Shown piece after piece: positions 1-7,539 of a stretch of 11,897 nt of DNA. The DNA lies in the NCBI GenBank assembly GCA_004555145.1, contig SFJB01000044.1, positions 1-11,897 of the forward strand, in the 5' to 3' direction. The notes below the pieces were generated by a model. The model had not been told where the DNA came from, searched no databases, and saw only the letters and a program-made list of their open reading frames with translations. How positions within the stretch are numbered: the stretch's first letter is position 1; each line of letters opens with the position of its first letter. Position numbers and translations under genes: made by a program. The DNA comes from Bacteroidales bacterium (GTDB taxonomy: Bacteria; Bacteroidota; Bacteroidia; Bacteroidales; UBA932).

Positions 1-2119
1 CACGGGCGCATCCGTGACGAGCAAGGTGCCGCTGCTCAAGATAAAGATGGACCGTATGGTGGTAAACGTGGCGCAGAGTGCGTTCGCGGCCAGTTCCGAC
101 GGGCTGGAGCTGCTGCGCAAGTCTCCGGGGGTGGTAATTGACTCCGACGGCAACGTTACCCTCAACGGCAAGAAGGTCAGCATCTGGCTGGACGGAAGAC
201 CGTCCTACCTCGACGGCAAGGCGCTCGAGACCCTGCTCAAAAGCACGAGCGGCACCAGCATAGACAGGATTGAGCTCATAGAGCACCCGGGTGCGAAGTA
301 CGATGCGCAGGGAGAGGGCGGCATCATCAATATCAAGACACGCAAAGGCGCAATGCAGGGACTCAGTGGCACACTGGGCGCAAACGGCGGCGGAATGATC
401 TTCAAATCGCTGAATTACAATCCTTTGGATGCGAATGCACACTTCAATCTCGCATATCGTACGGACAAGTCCTACACTTCTGTGAACAGTTACCTGAGCC
501 GCGCGGACTACGCTGAATCGCTGATTCTGGATACTTTTCACGATCAGGAGGAGGGGAGCCGATTCCGCCAGCTTTCCGACGACTTCACGGGCATGAGCGC
601 GAAGAGCTACCAGCTGAAGATAGGCCACGACAGGTTCCTGGACCCGCGCAATACACTGGGATTCATAATAACCGTGCCGGGATCCATCGACCGCACTCCA
701 AAGGGCAGCCCGCTCAACCGCACTGCCACATATCTTGACGGGCAGCTAACGGCGATGAACGTCTCCGAGGTCTACAAATCACACCGTAATCCCCAGGCGG
801 GAGCGAACCTCAACTATACTCACGTGTTCGCGCCTGAAAGGAATGCGGAGCTCACCCTCAATGCCGACTATTTCTTCAACCGGCTGAGTACGCATGCGAA
901 GACCGATGTATGGGACGCATATCCCGGGAATGAAGGGGAGCACCTCCTGCTCAGGAACATAGAATCGCTCAACGACATCGACATAGTCTCAGCAAAGGCG
1001 GATTACCAGACCGTGCTCTTCGGGAACGGTATCCTTGAAGCGGGTGCTAAATGGGCCCTTTCCCGCACGTCAAACGGCACATCCCGGACAGAGAGCGGAG
1101 CAATGGCTTCATCCGAAGAGACCGCCTTCGGCTACAGGGAGCACGTTGCGGCAGCCTATGTCAGTTACTCCGGCCGTCTATTTGGGGGTCTGAACCTTAT
1201 GGCAGGTCTCAGGGCGGAGTATACAAACTCCTTCGGGGACTGGAAGAGCGCCGGAAGCACCAGCAGCGACAGCTACGTGGACTTCTTCCCTTCGCTGCAC
1301 CTTGGATGGTCCTCGGGTGAAAGGCTAAGGCACGGCCTCAGCTACACCAGGCGCATCAACCGTCCCCACTATAGGCACTTGAACCCGATAGAGGAGTATG
1401 TGGATGCGCACACCTACACTGTCGGCAATCCGCAGCTTAAACCGGAGTACGTGGACAACCTCAGTTTCATGACTTCGTTCGGGGAACACTTTGCCATGAT
1501 GGCCGAGTATCAGCATACCGCCAATCTGATAGTGCAGGTGCCGTACATCAGTGCCGGTGCAGAGCGCAAGTGCTTGAAGATGGAGAATATGAGCAGCAAC
1601 AACAGGGTGGCGGCTGTGCTGAACATATCAGCTCTTCCTCTGACAAAATGGCTGCAATTCTCCGGCAACATAGGCGAAATATGGATGGCGAACAAGATGA
1701 TGAGCCGCGATTTCGACGAAGGCGGTTTCTTTACCCAGGCATACGCGAATTTCACTTTCGTGCTGCCGGCAGGATTTACTATGGAGCTGGAAGGGAACTA
1801 TCAGGGCAGCCTGACCTGGGGCTACTTCCTCATCCATCCGAAGTACCGGGCGGATTTCGGCGCGAAGAAGAGTTTCCTCGACGGCAGGCTGAATGCCAGC
1901 ATTAAGTTTACCGACCTTTTCAGAACTTCGTCGGAAGACCTCGACATCTATGACCCTTTCAGCTCAGAAATCATCAGCACGATGAAACAGAAGCTTCACG
2001 ACCAGCGCATTGTGGTCGGGCTGAGCTGGTCCTTCGGATCGGGATCCAAGTCCAGGCAGCGCAAGGTCGGCAATCTCGACGAGACTTCCCGCATTTCCAC
2101 CCAGGGCGCAGGCTTCTAG
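1..2119 (+). CDS. TonB-receptor-like outer-membrane beta-barrel protein, 5'-truncated
   Basis: The reading frame is open from the window edge, so the start is missing; the GTG at 14 is not a credible start because the plug domain is already under way. Residues here count from that GTG. Residues about 12-111 look like the end of a TonB-dependent plug: LELLRKSPGV, a WLDGRPS segment and KYDAQGEGGIINIK. A large beta-barrel follows, with the family signature SYTRRINRPHYRHLNP and then GNPQLKPEY from residue 471. The last strand (VGLSWSFGSG) is followed by a basic, polar tail, as is common in the 'outer membrane protein beta-barrel family' (PF14905-like) of Bacteroidota. The signal peptide, any N-terminal carboxypeptidase-regulatory-like domain and any TonB box would lie upstream. 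No SusD-like partner is visible downstream, so the substrate cannot be guessed. The family call is firm; its transport role is inferred. Confidence 0.85.
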   Translation, partial: TGASVTSKVPLLKIKMDRMVVNVAQSAFAASSDGLELLRKSPGVVIDSDGNVTLNGKKVSIWLDGRPSYLDGKALETLLKSTSGTSIDRIELIEHPGAKYDAQGEGGIINIKTRKGAMQGLSGTLGANGGGMIFKSLNYNPLDANAHFNLAYRTDKSYTSVNSYLSRADYAESLILDTFHDQEEGSRFRQLSDDFTGMSAKSYQLKIGHDRFLDPRNTLGFIITVPGSIDRTPKGSPLNRTATYLDGQLTAMNVSEVYKSHRNPQAGANLNYTHVFAPERNAELTLNADYFFNRLSTHAKTDVWDAYPGNEGEHLLLRNIESLNDIDIVSAKADYQTVLFGNGILEAGAKWALSRTSNGTSRTESGAMASSEETAFGYREHVAAAYVSYSGRLFGGLNLMAGLRAEYTNSFGDWKSAGSTSSDSYVDFFPSLHLGWSSGERLRHGLSYTRRINRPHYRHLNPIEEYVDAHTYTVGNPQLKPEYVDNLSFMTSFGEHFAMMAEYQHTANLIVQVPYISAGAERKCLKMENMSSNNRVAAVLNISALPLTKWLQFSGNIGEIWMANKMMSRDFDEGGFFTQAYANFTFVLPAGFTMELEGNYQGSLTWGYFLIHPKYRADFGAKKSFLDGRLNASIKFTDLFRTSSEDLDIYDPFSSEIISTMKQKLHDQRIVVGLSWSFGSGSKSRQRKVGNLDETSRISTQGAGF

Positions 2120-2136
2120 ACCAGGAGAGTATATAG

Positions 2137-2170
2137 AAAAAAAGAGAGCGATTCGAAAAATCGCTCTCTT
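2137..2170 (-). terminator. Intrinsic terminator of tRNA-His
   Basis: A perfect 12-bp inverted repeat (2142-2153 with 2159-2170, five-base loop 2154-2158) is followed on the minus strand by a run of seven T (complement of 2137-2143). It begins eight bases past the tRNA 3' end. On the plus strand the hairpin lacks a proper T-run, so any termination of the barrel gene from the other side would be weaker. Confidence 0.88.
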
Positions 2171-2177
2171 GCCCATT

Positions 2178-2254
2178 TGGGGTGCGATGTGGGGCTCGAA
2201 CCCACGACACCCAGAACCACAATCTGGTGCTCTACCAACTGAACTAATCGCACC
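2178..2254 (-). tRNA. tRNA-His (anticodon GTG)
   Basis: The minus strand folds into a full 77-nt cloverleaf. It has an 8-bp acceptor stem including an encoded G at position -1 opposite C73, the hallmark of bacterial tRNA-His. The D arm is GTTC/GAGC with loop AGTTGGTA. The anticodon arm is CCAGA-TTGTGGT-TCTGG with anticodon GTG, the variable loop has five bases, and the T arm is GTGGG-TTCGAGC-CCCAC. The 3' CCA is encoded in the DNA (2178-2180 on the plus strand). The gene stands alone with its own promoter and terminator. Its cognate synthetase gene hisS lies about 4 kb away. Confidence 0.97.
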
Positions 2255-2270
2255 GTGTCAGTTTGGATGA

Positions 2271-2300
2271 CAAAGGTAAGCATTTTTTTTATGATTGCAA
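2271..2300 (-). promoter_or_regulatory. Promoter of tRNA-His
   Basis: On the minus strand there is TACCTTTG (2278-2271), a full match to the Bacteroides -7 consensus TAnnTTTG. A TTG (2300-2298) lies 19 bases upstream of it, in the -33 position. Transcription would start about ten bases before the tRNA 5' end at 2254, as expected for a short pre-tRNA leader. Assigned by motif match and position only. Confidence 0.7.
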
Positions 2301-2322
2301 GTGCAGTGATGAAATTTTTCTT

Positions 2323-2330
2323 TATCTTTG
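2323..2330 (+). promoter_or_regulatory. Putative -7 element for the OadA-like operon
   Basis: TATCTTTG matches the Bacteroides -7 consensus TAnnTTTG, but no good -33 TTTG lies at the usual 19-base spacing, so the match is partial. Initiation would fall near 2337 and leave a leader of about 45 bases before ATG 2382. This also argues against the in-frame TTG at 2328 as a start codon, since it lies inside the -7 element and upstream of the predicted transcript start. Confidence 0.5.
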
Positions 2331-2381
2331 TATGATTCTTACAGAATCTCCGGAATTGAAATAGACAATTTGAAAACGAAT

Positions 2382-4163
2382 ATGGCAAAAGAAATCAAAT
2401 TTTCGCTTGTTTATCGAGATATGTGGCAGTCCTCAGGCAAGTTTCAGCCGAGGGTGGACCAGCTCGTAAGAGTGGCTCCTGCCATCATCGAAATGGGATG
2501 CTTTGATCGTGTCGAAACGAACGGCGGTGCATTCGAACAGGTAAACCTCCTCTACGGAGAGAACCCTAACGTATCTGTCCGCAAATGGACAGCGCCTTTC
2601 CACAAGGCCGGTATCCAGACCCATATGCTGGAGAGAGGTCTCAATGCCTTGAGAATGTATCCTGTGCCTGCTGACGTGCGTGAACTCATGTTCAAGGTCA
2701 AGAAGGCTCAGGGAACCGACATTTCACGTTCCTTCTGCGGACTCAACGACCACCGCAACCTCAAGCTTTCCGTCGAGTATGCGAAGAAAGCCGGGATGAT
2801 CTCCCAGGCTGCGCTCTCCATCACCAACTCACCTATACATACGGTCGACTACTATATGGGTGTTGTTGACCACCTGGTGGAGTATGGTGCCGATGAAATC
2901 TGTCTCAAGGATATGGCAGGCGTAGGACGTCCTACCTTCCTTGCCGAACTCACTGGCCGCATCAAGGCAAAATATCCGAAGATCAAGATCCAGTATCACG
3001 GCCACAGCGGTCCGGGCTTCGCTCCGGCATCCATGCTGGAAGTGGCCCGTGCCGGCGTTGACTATATAGATGTTGCAGTGGAGCCTCTCTCCTGGGGTAA
3101 GGTTCACCCTGACGTAATTACCATCCAGCAGATGCTCAAGGCTGACGGCTTCCTGGTGAAGGATATCAATATGGATGCCTATATGGAAGTGCGAAGCCTC
3201 ACCCAGGAGTTCATCGATGACTTCCTCGGCTATTGGATCAACCCTAGCAACGCCAAGATGACTTCGCTTCTCGTGGGCTGCGGACTCCCTGGCGGTATGA
3301 TGGGCTCAATGATGGCCGACCTCAAGGGCTTCAAGGCGGCAATCAACGCATCCGAACGCGCGAACGGCAAGCCTGAGAGCAATCTCGACACCCTTATGGT
3401 CAAGCTCTTCAACGAAGTAGAGTATGTATGGCCTCGCCTGGGCTACCCTCCTCTCGTGACTCCGTTCAGCCAATACGTGAAGAACACGGCTCTTATGAAC
3501 CTGCTCGCTCTCAGCCAGAACAAGCCTCGTTTCAGCAGCATAGACAAGGACACCTGGGGAATGATACTCGGCAAGATGGGTACGCTCCCGGGACCGCTCG
3601 CTCCGGAAATCATCGAGCTTGCAAAGGCCCAGGGCAAAGAATTCTATACCGGAAACCCTCAGGACGAATATCCTGACGAGCTCCCTAAGTTCCGTCAGAT
3701 GATGAAGGATGAGGGCTGGGATTGCGGCCAGGACGACGAAGAGCTCTTCGAACTCGCCATGCACGAGAGGCAGTATCGCGACTACCGCAGCGGCATAGCC
3801 AAGGAAAGGTTCAACAAGGAACTTGAAGACTTCAAAGCCAAGGCCGGTGCTCCGATTGTCGTAACCCGTCCTGTAGTTGAGATGCCGGAGTTCGACATTG
3901 ACAAATATGTGGAGAAATATCCTAAGGCAAGACCTGTGCAGGCTCCTGCCAAGGGTCAGATGCTCTGGCAGATAGATGTCATCGATGACTCCAAGGCTCC
4001 TGTAGCCGGAACTCCGGTGAAGGCCGGCGTGGCCTGCGGCCATGTCCAGACCTACTATGGCATTGAAGATGTCATCCCTGCGGTTGACGGACGCATAGTA
4101 GCCGTGACAGCTCCTCAGGGCAAGGAAGTAGTTAAGGGAGAGATTGTCGCTTTTGTCGAGTAA
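2382..4163 (+). CDS. oadA: OadA/PycB-like carboxyltransferase with lysine-less biotinyl-like C-terminus
   Basis: This 593-residue protein is a biotin-dependent carboxyltransferase of the oxaloacetate decarboxylase alpha / pyruvate carboxylase subunit B family. These enzymes move CO2 between carboxybiotin and a 2-oxoacid or acyl-CoA. The HMGL-like TIM barrel occupies roughly residues 1-280. It has RDMWQS with the likely metal ligand D13, the KDMAG lysine K176 (carbamylated in homologues) and the HGH pair H206/H208. The conserved PYC/OADA helical domain follows, with GLPGGM at 301-306. Residues about 519-593 form a BCCP-like fold, but the EAMKM biotinylation motif reads QTYYG (556-560), with Y559 in place of lysine. 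ATG 2382 is chosen because the longer frame starts inside the predicted -7 element. The gene probably leads an operon with the next two. The true substrate (oxaloacetate, pyruvate or methylmalonyl-CoA) cannot be decided here, and a separate biotin carrier would be needed. Confidence 0.9.
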   Translation: MAKEIKFSLVYRDMWQSSGKFQPRVDQLVRVAPAIIEMGCFDRVETNGGAFEQVNLLYGENPNVSVRKWTAPFHKAGIQTHMLERGLNALRMYPVPADVRELMFKVKKAQGTDISRSFCGLNDHRNLKLSVEYAKKAGMISQAALSITNSPIHTVDYYMGVVDHLVEYGADEICLKDMAGVGRPTFLAELTGRIKAKYPKIKIQYHGHSGPGFAPASMLEVARAGVDYIDVAVEPLSWGKVHPDVITIQQMLKADGFLVKDINMDAYMEVRSLTQEFIDDFLGYWINPSNAKMTSLLVGCGLPGGMMGSMMADLKGFKAAINASERANGKPESNLDTLMVKLFNEVEYVWPRLGYPPLVTPFSQYVKNTALMNLLALSQNKPRFSSIDKDTWGMILGKMGTLPGPLAPEIIELAKAQGKEFYTGNPQDEYPDELPKFRQMMKDEGWDCGQDDEELFELAMHERQYRDYRSGIAKERFNKELEDFKAKAGAPIVVTRPVVEMPEFDIDKYVEKYPKARPVQAPAKGQMLWQIDVIDDSKAPVAGTPVKAGVACGHVQTYYGIEDVIPAVDGRIVAVTAPQGKEVVKGEIVAFVE

Positions 4164-4197
4164 GTCTCCGGCATTTGCAAAGATACATTTATTACCT

Positions 4198-5133
4198 ATG
4201 CAATTACGGAATCTGATATTATTCATTTTGGCTCTGCCTCTATTGTTCGCTTGCGGCAATGGGGCGGAGTCGCCTTATACGGTGTTCCGCATCGACAAAG
4301 GCGTGTACCGTATCGAGGACAGCAATTCCCAAAACCCGGCTGGCGAGCGCTTTGACGGGGAAGGCAAGCTGGTGAGCAGCAACAACTGCTCCGACATGTA
4401 CCTCTTTACCGGAAAGGATCGCGCCCTGCTCGTGGATCTGTCCAACAAGCTTGACTGGGCTGACAATGCGGCTGAAGCCCTCGTGTCCGAGGTAAAGAGA
4501 CTTTGTGGCAAAAAGCCTTTGACCATCAGTTTCACCCACAATCACAATGACCACATGGGAATGCTCTACGCATTTCAGAATCAGGCGGATGTCACTTTTG
4601 CTCTTCCGCGTACCGATTTCTCGTCCCTGCTGGATCTTTTCCCTGAAGACAGGTCATATGTTTATGATGAGGGGCACTGCTTCGACTTGGGTGACCTTGA
4701 AGTCGAAACGCTCAAAGTGTCAGGTCATACTCCAGGGTCAGTAGTCTATTTAGTGAAGGATAGAAATCTCGCAATCACGGGAGACGCAATAGGCAGCGGC
4801 CACGGTGTATGGATTTTCAGCAAGCCTGCTTTCGAGCAGTACATCGACGGCTTTACGGCTCTGCTCACCTATCTCGATGAGAGCGGAATCGACAAGGACA
4901 AACTGCGCCTCTTCGGCGGTCACTATTGGCAGCGCGACTGGTGTAAGGAATTGGGAAGCAAGGAGTTGGGTATAGATTACATACGCGATATGCAGGAACT
5001 CATAGGCCTCATCTGCAGAGGTGAAGCTGATTTTGTTCCGTCCAATCTCGATTTCGGTCTTGTGGATACCTACTATTGTTACGGTTCTGCAATCGTGGCT
5101 TCCAATCAGTCTTTGAAAGAATATTACAAATAG
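4198..5133 (+). CDS. Metallo-beta-lactamase-fold hydrolase, predicted lipoprotein
   Basis: A 311-residue protein. The N-terminus (MQLRNLILFILALPLLFA, then C19) is a lipoprotein signal peptide with lipobox LFA-C, so the mature protein should be lipid-anchored on the periplasmic side of the envelope. The hydrolase domain carries a complete MBL metal site: HNHNDH (H114, H116, D118, H119), GHTPGS (H177), TGDAI (D196) and GGHYW (H242). This predicts a binuclear metal hydrolase. The family covers glyoxalase II-like, lactonase, phosphodiesterase and lactamase activities, and nothing here picks among them. ATG 4198 lies 34 bases after the carboxyltransferase stop and gives a clean signal peptide; an upstream in-frame TTG at 4144 would overlap the previous gene and spoil it. 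The gene is followed at once, in the same frame, by a porin gene, suggesting a shared envelope role. Confidence 0.85.
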   Translation: MQLRNLILFILALPLLFACGNGAESPYTVFRIDKGVYRIEDSNSQNPAGERFDGEGKLVSSNNCSDMYLFTGKDRALLVDLSNKLDWADNAAEALVSEVKRLCGKKPLTISFTHNHNDHMGMLYAFQNQADVTFALPRTDFSSLLDLFPEDRSYVYDEGHCFDLGDLEVETLKVSGHTPGSVVYLVKDRNLAITGDAIGSGHGVWIFSKPAFEQYIDGFTALLTYLDESGIDKDKLRLFGGHYWQRDWCKELGSKELGIDYIRDMQELIGLICRGEADFVPSNLDFGLVDTYYCYGSAIVASNQSLKEYYK

Positions 5134-5136
5134 CCC

Positions 5137-6135
5137 TTGAAAGTCAGGCGACTCATATCCCTTTTGCTCCTGTTGTGTCCTCTGACACTTCAGGCGAAGA
5201 TCAATGCGGGAATTGACGAGATTTCCGTGGATACGCGAATGACCTTCCATCAGCAAACGGAGAAAGGGGTGTACAGCTCCCATTTCCAGGGAGATTACTT
5301 CAATCTCCACGTGAAGGGGGAAATCACCGAGGGGCTCAGCTTCCGCATACGCCAGCGTTTCAACAAAGGCATAGACCAGGCCAATCCTTTCAATGCCACC
5401 GACTTCCTATACCTGAAATGGGATGCCTTCCCTAAACTGTCCTTCACGGCCGGAAAACAGGCAATACTCGTTGGCGGCTATGAAATAGACTCTCCGCCTA
5501 TCGACGTTTACTATTACGGTGCTTTCAGCAACAGGCTTTATCAGTACTACGCCTTCGGTGTGTCTGCAAGCTACTCTCCTCTGCCCGGCCAGGAACTGGT
5601 CTTTCAGTTCGTGCCTTCGCCCATCTCCCCGAGCGACCAGAACAGGTATTCCTACAACCTTTACTGGAACGGCTCGTTCAACTCCTGGTGGCAGACAATA
5701 TGGAGCATCAATTACGTCGAAGACGAACTCGGACGGAAGATGAACTTTATAGCTTTGGGCAATAAGTTCCACACTGACAATTTCTTCGTGGATGTCGATT
5801 TCATCAACCGCGCCTCCTTCAAGCAGGAACATTTCTTCCTCACGGACTGGAGCCTGATAGTAAAGGCAATATGGACTGTAGGAAAGTGGAATCTCTGCAC
5901 CAAGGTTGGATACGAGACCAATAAGAGTTCCAATGTGGCGCCGGACGGGACTTCCTGGGACCTGGTGCTGCCTGCAGGCCACAACTACCTCTACGGCGGA
6001 GCGGGAGTGGAATACTTCCCTTTGGGCAATGACAGACTCAGACTGCACGCGGTCTTTTTCCGCGACAATCACGACAAGGTCAATAATTTCGATATGGGAA
6101 TGACCTGGAGATTCAATATCTATAAGAGGCGCTAG
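5137..6135 (+). CDS. OprP/OprO-like outer-membrane porin
   Basis: A 332-residue protein with a signal peptide (basic MKVRR, leucine-rich core, LQA before K21) and then alternating, aromatic-rich strands typical of an outer-membrane barrel. Strand patterns such as [25 protein letters not shown] and the closing [13 protein letters not shown] resemble the phosphate-selective porin O/P superfamily (PF07396-like). The family assignment is from overall pattern rather than a unique motif. The only start that keeps the signal peptide is TTG 5137, four bases after the upstream TAG and in the same frame (TAG CCC TTG); the first internal ATG would remove the signal peptide. Translation is probably coupled to the MBL lipoprotein gene. 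The substrate is unknown. The gene ends convergent with hisS, sharing a CTAG stop. Confidence 0.75.
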   Translation: MKVRRLISLLLLLCPLTLQAKINAGIDEISVDTRMTFHQQTEKGVYSSHFQGDYFNLHVKGEITEGLSFRIRQRFNKGIDQANPFNATDFLYLKWDAFPKLSFTAGKQAILVGGYEIDSPPIDVYYYGAFSNRLYQYYAFGVSASYSPLPGQELVFQFVPSPISPSDQNRYSYNLYWNGSFNSWWQTIWSINYVEDELGRKMNFIALGNKFHTDNFFVDVDFINRASFKQEHFFLTDWSLIVKAIWTVGKWNLCTKVGYETNKSSNVAPDGTSWDLVLPAGHNYLYGGAGVEYFPLGNDRLRLHAVFFRDNHDKVNNFDMGMTWRFNIYKRR

Positions 6136-7481
6136 GCAAGGAATTCAAGCATTCCTTCCAAATCATCCCTTCTGAAGGACTTCTGCTCGCCTGAGCGGAG
6201 GTCCTTCAGGTTTATTGTGCCTGCTTCCGCTTCGGTGGATCCGTTGATGGAGATGAAAGGAATGGACTTGCGCTCCGCGTAGTCGAACTGCTTCTTGAGC
6301 TTGGTGGAGTCAGGATAGATTTCCACGCTCACGCCCCTGTCCCTGAGTTCCCTGGCTATGCTGAACAGACCTGAGAGTTCTTCTCCTCCCATATTCGCGA
6401 AGAGCAGGCGGGTGGAAGTCTTCAGCGTTCCCGGGAACTTGTCAAGGCCTTTGAGTACGTCGTAGATACGGTCGGCACCGAAACTGATGCCCACTCCGGA
6501 CATATCTGGAAGGCCGAAGATGCCGGTGAGGTTGTCGTAGCGGCCGCCTCCGCAGATGCTTCCGATCTGGAAGTCAAGAGCCTTCACCTCGAATATTGCT
6601 CCGGTATAGTAGTTCAGTCCGCGCGCGAGGGAAAGGTCCATCTCCACCGGAATCTTCACTCCGGCGGCACTGATGTATCCGAACAGCTCCTCGAGTTCGT
6701 CCAGGCCCTTGAGTCCGGTCTCGGATTCCGCCATCAGTGAACGCATGGTCTCCAGTTTCTCCGCTGTGGTGCCGCTCAGGCCGAGCACCGGCTCCAGTAT
6801 GCACAGCGCCTTCTCGTCCAAGCCTTTGGACCTGAGTTCCTCCTTTACGGCATCCAGACCTATCTTGTCGAGCTTGTCGATAGCTACGGTGATGTCCACT
6901 ACCTTGTCCGGGCATCCGCAAATCTCTGCGAGTCCGGTGAGCACCTTGCGGTTGTTGATCTTCAGCAGCACCCGTATCCCGAAATTCTCGAACACCTTGT
7001 CCACTATCTGCACCAGTTCCAACTCGCAGAGCTGGCTCTTGCTGCCGATGGCGTCCACGTCGCACTGGTAGAACTCGCGGTAACGGCCTTTCTGAGGACG
7101 GTCAGCCCTCCATACCGGTTGGATCTGGTAGCGCTTGAACGGGAAGGACAACTCGTTCTGGTGCTGCACGACATATCTTGCGAAAGGAACCGTGAGGTCA
7201 TACCTCAGACCCTTTTCGCACACCTGTGGAGTGAGCGGCCTGTCCATGTCCACATTGGCGAACGCGTCGCCGGAGTTGAGTATGCGGAACAGGAGCTTGT
7301 CGCCCTCCTCGCCGTATTTGCCCATCAGTGTGGAGAGATTTTCCATCGCTGGGGTATCGATCTGCGAATAGCCGTATGTGCGGAATACTGAACGCACGGT
7401 GTCGAATATGTAGTTCCTTTCAGCCATTTCCTGCGGGCCGAAATCTCTGGTTCCTTTCGGGATTGAAGGTCTTTGTGCCAT
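6132..7481 (-). CDS. hisS: Histidine--tRNA ligase
   Basis: Class II aminoacyl-tRNA synthetase that charges tRNA-His in the cytoplasm. The 449-residue length is close to that of Bacteroides homologues. Visible parts are: the N-terminal PKGTRDF segment (9-15); the [15 protein letters not shown] stretch typical of this HisS subtype (53-67); motif 2 around [20 protein letters not shown] (121-140); the histidine-specific loop ARGLNYYTG (286-294); GGGRYDNL (311-318); and motif 3 [12 protein letters not shown] (329-340). The C-terminal anticodon-binding domain covers about 355-449. All key motifs are intact. The ATG at 7481 is preceded by only a short leader from a putative -7 element at 7508-7501. 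The cognate tRNA-His gene is also in this window. The 3' end overlaps the porin stop by four bases. Confidence 0.97.
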   Translation of the reverse strand: MAQRPSIPKGTRDFGPQEMAERNYIFDTVRSVFRTYGYSQIDTPAMENLSTLMGKYGEEGDKLLFRILNSGDAFANVDMDRPLTPQVCEKGLRYDLTVPFARYVVQHQNELSFPFKRYQIQPVWRADRPQKGRYREFYQCDVDAIGSKSQLCELELVQIVDKVFENFGIRVLLKINNRKVLTGLAEICGCPDKVVDITVAIDKLDKIGLDAVKEELRSKGLDEKALCILEPVLGLSGTTAEKLETMRSLMAESETGLKGLDELEELFGYISAAGVKIPVEMDLSLARGLNYYTGAIFEVKALDFQIGSICGGGRYDNLTGIFGLPDMSGVGISFGADRIYDVLKGLDKFPGTLKTSTRLLFANMGGEELSGLFSIARELRDRGVSVEIYPDSTKLKKQFDYAERKSIPFISINGSTEAEAGTINLKDLRSGEQKSFRRDDLEGMLEFLA

Positions 7482-7486
7482 TTGAA

Positions 7487-7517
7487 TTTGATTTGATGCG
7501 CAAAGTTACTACATTTG
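7487..7517 (+). promoter_or_regulatory. Promoter of sppA (-33/-7, Bacteroides type)
   Basis: TTTG (7487-7490), a 19-base spacer and TACATTTG (7510-7517) match the Bacteroides sigma-ABfr consensus TTTG-N19-TAnnTTTG fully. The transcript would begin near 7524, about 16 bases before the sppA ATG. The -33 element lies within the hisS leader. Motif-based call, not experimental. Confidence 0.75.
7501..7508 (-). promoter_or_regulatory. Putative -7 element of hisS
   Basis: The minus strand reads TAACTTTG, a full match to TAnnTTTG. It would place the transcript start near 7494, about a dozen bases before the hisS ATG. No clear -33 TTTG is present at the normal spacing, so the promoter is only half supported. 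One base separates it from the sppA -7 element on the other strand. Confidence 0.5.
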
Positions 7518-7539
7518 TCCAATTAAATCATACATATAA

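Noticed and set aside
14..16. GTG as the true start of the outer-membrane barrel gene
   Set aside because: The frame is open to the window edge and the protein begins mid-way into a plug-like domain, so the real start is upstream.
2328..2381. Extended N-terminus of the carboxyltransferase from TTG 2328
   Set aside because: The TTG lies inside the putative -7 element, and the family's N-terminus fits ATG 2382.
4144..4197. Extended N-terminus of the MBL lipoprotein from TTG 4144
   Set aside because: It overlaps the upstream gene and would bury the lipoprotein signal peptide that begins cleanly at ATG 4198.
3306..4259. Long minus-strand open frame of 317 codons opposite the carboxyltransferase
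   Set aside because: It lies entirely antisense to a clearly conserved gene, has no recognisable domain, and is explained by codon bias on the other strand.
4750..6072. Minus-strand open frames of 186 and 221 codons opposite the lipoprotein and porin genes
   Set aside because: No signal peptide, motif or promoter; the plus-strand proteins have clear signal peptides and families.
6574..7065. Second minus-strand frame of 163 codons inside hisS
   Set aside because: Low-complexity Arg/Gly-rich translation is typical of an out-of-frame reading of a GC-rich gene; hisS itself is intact.
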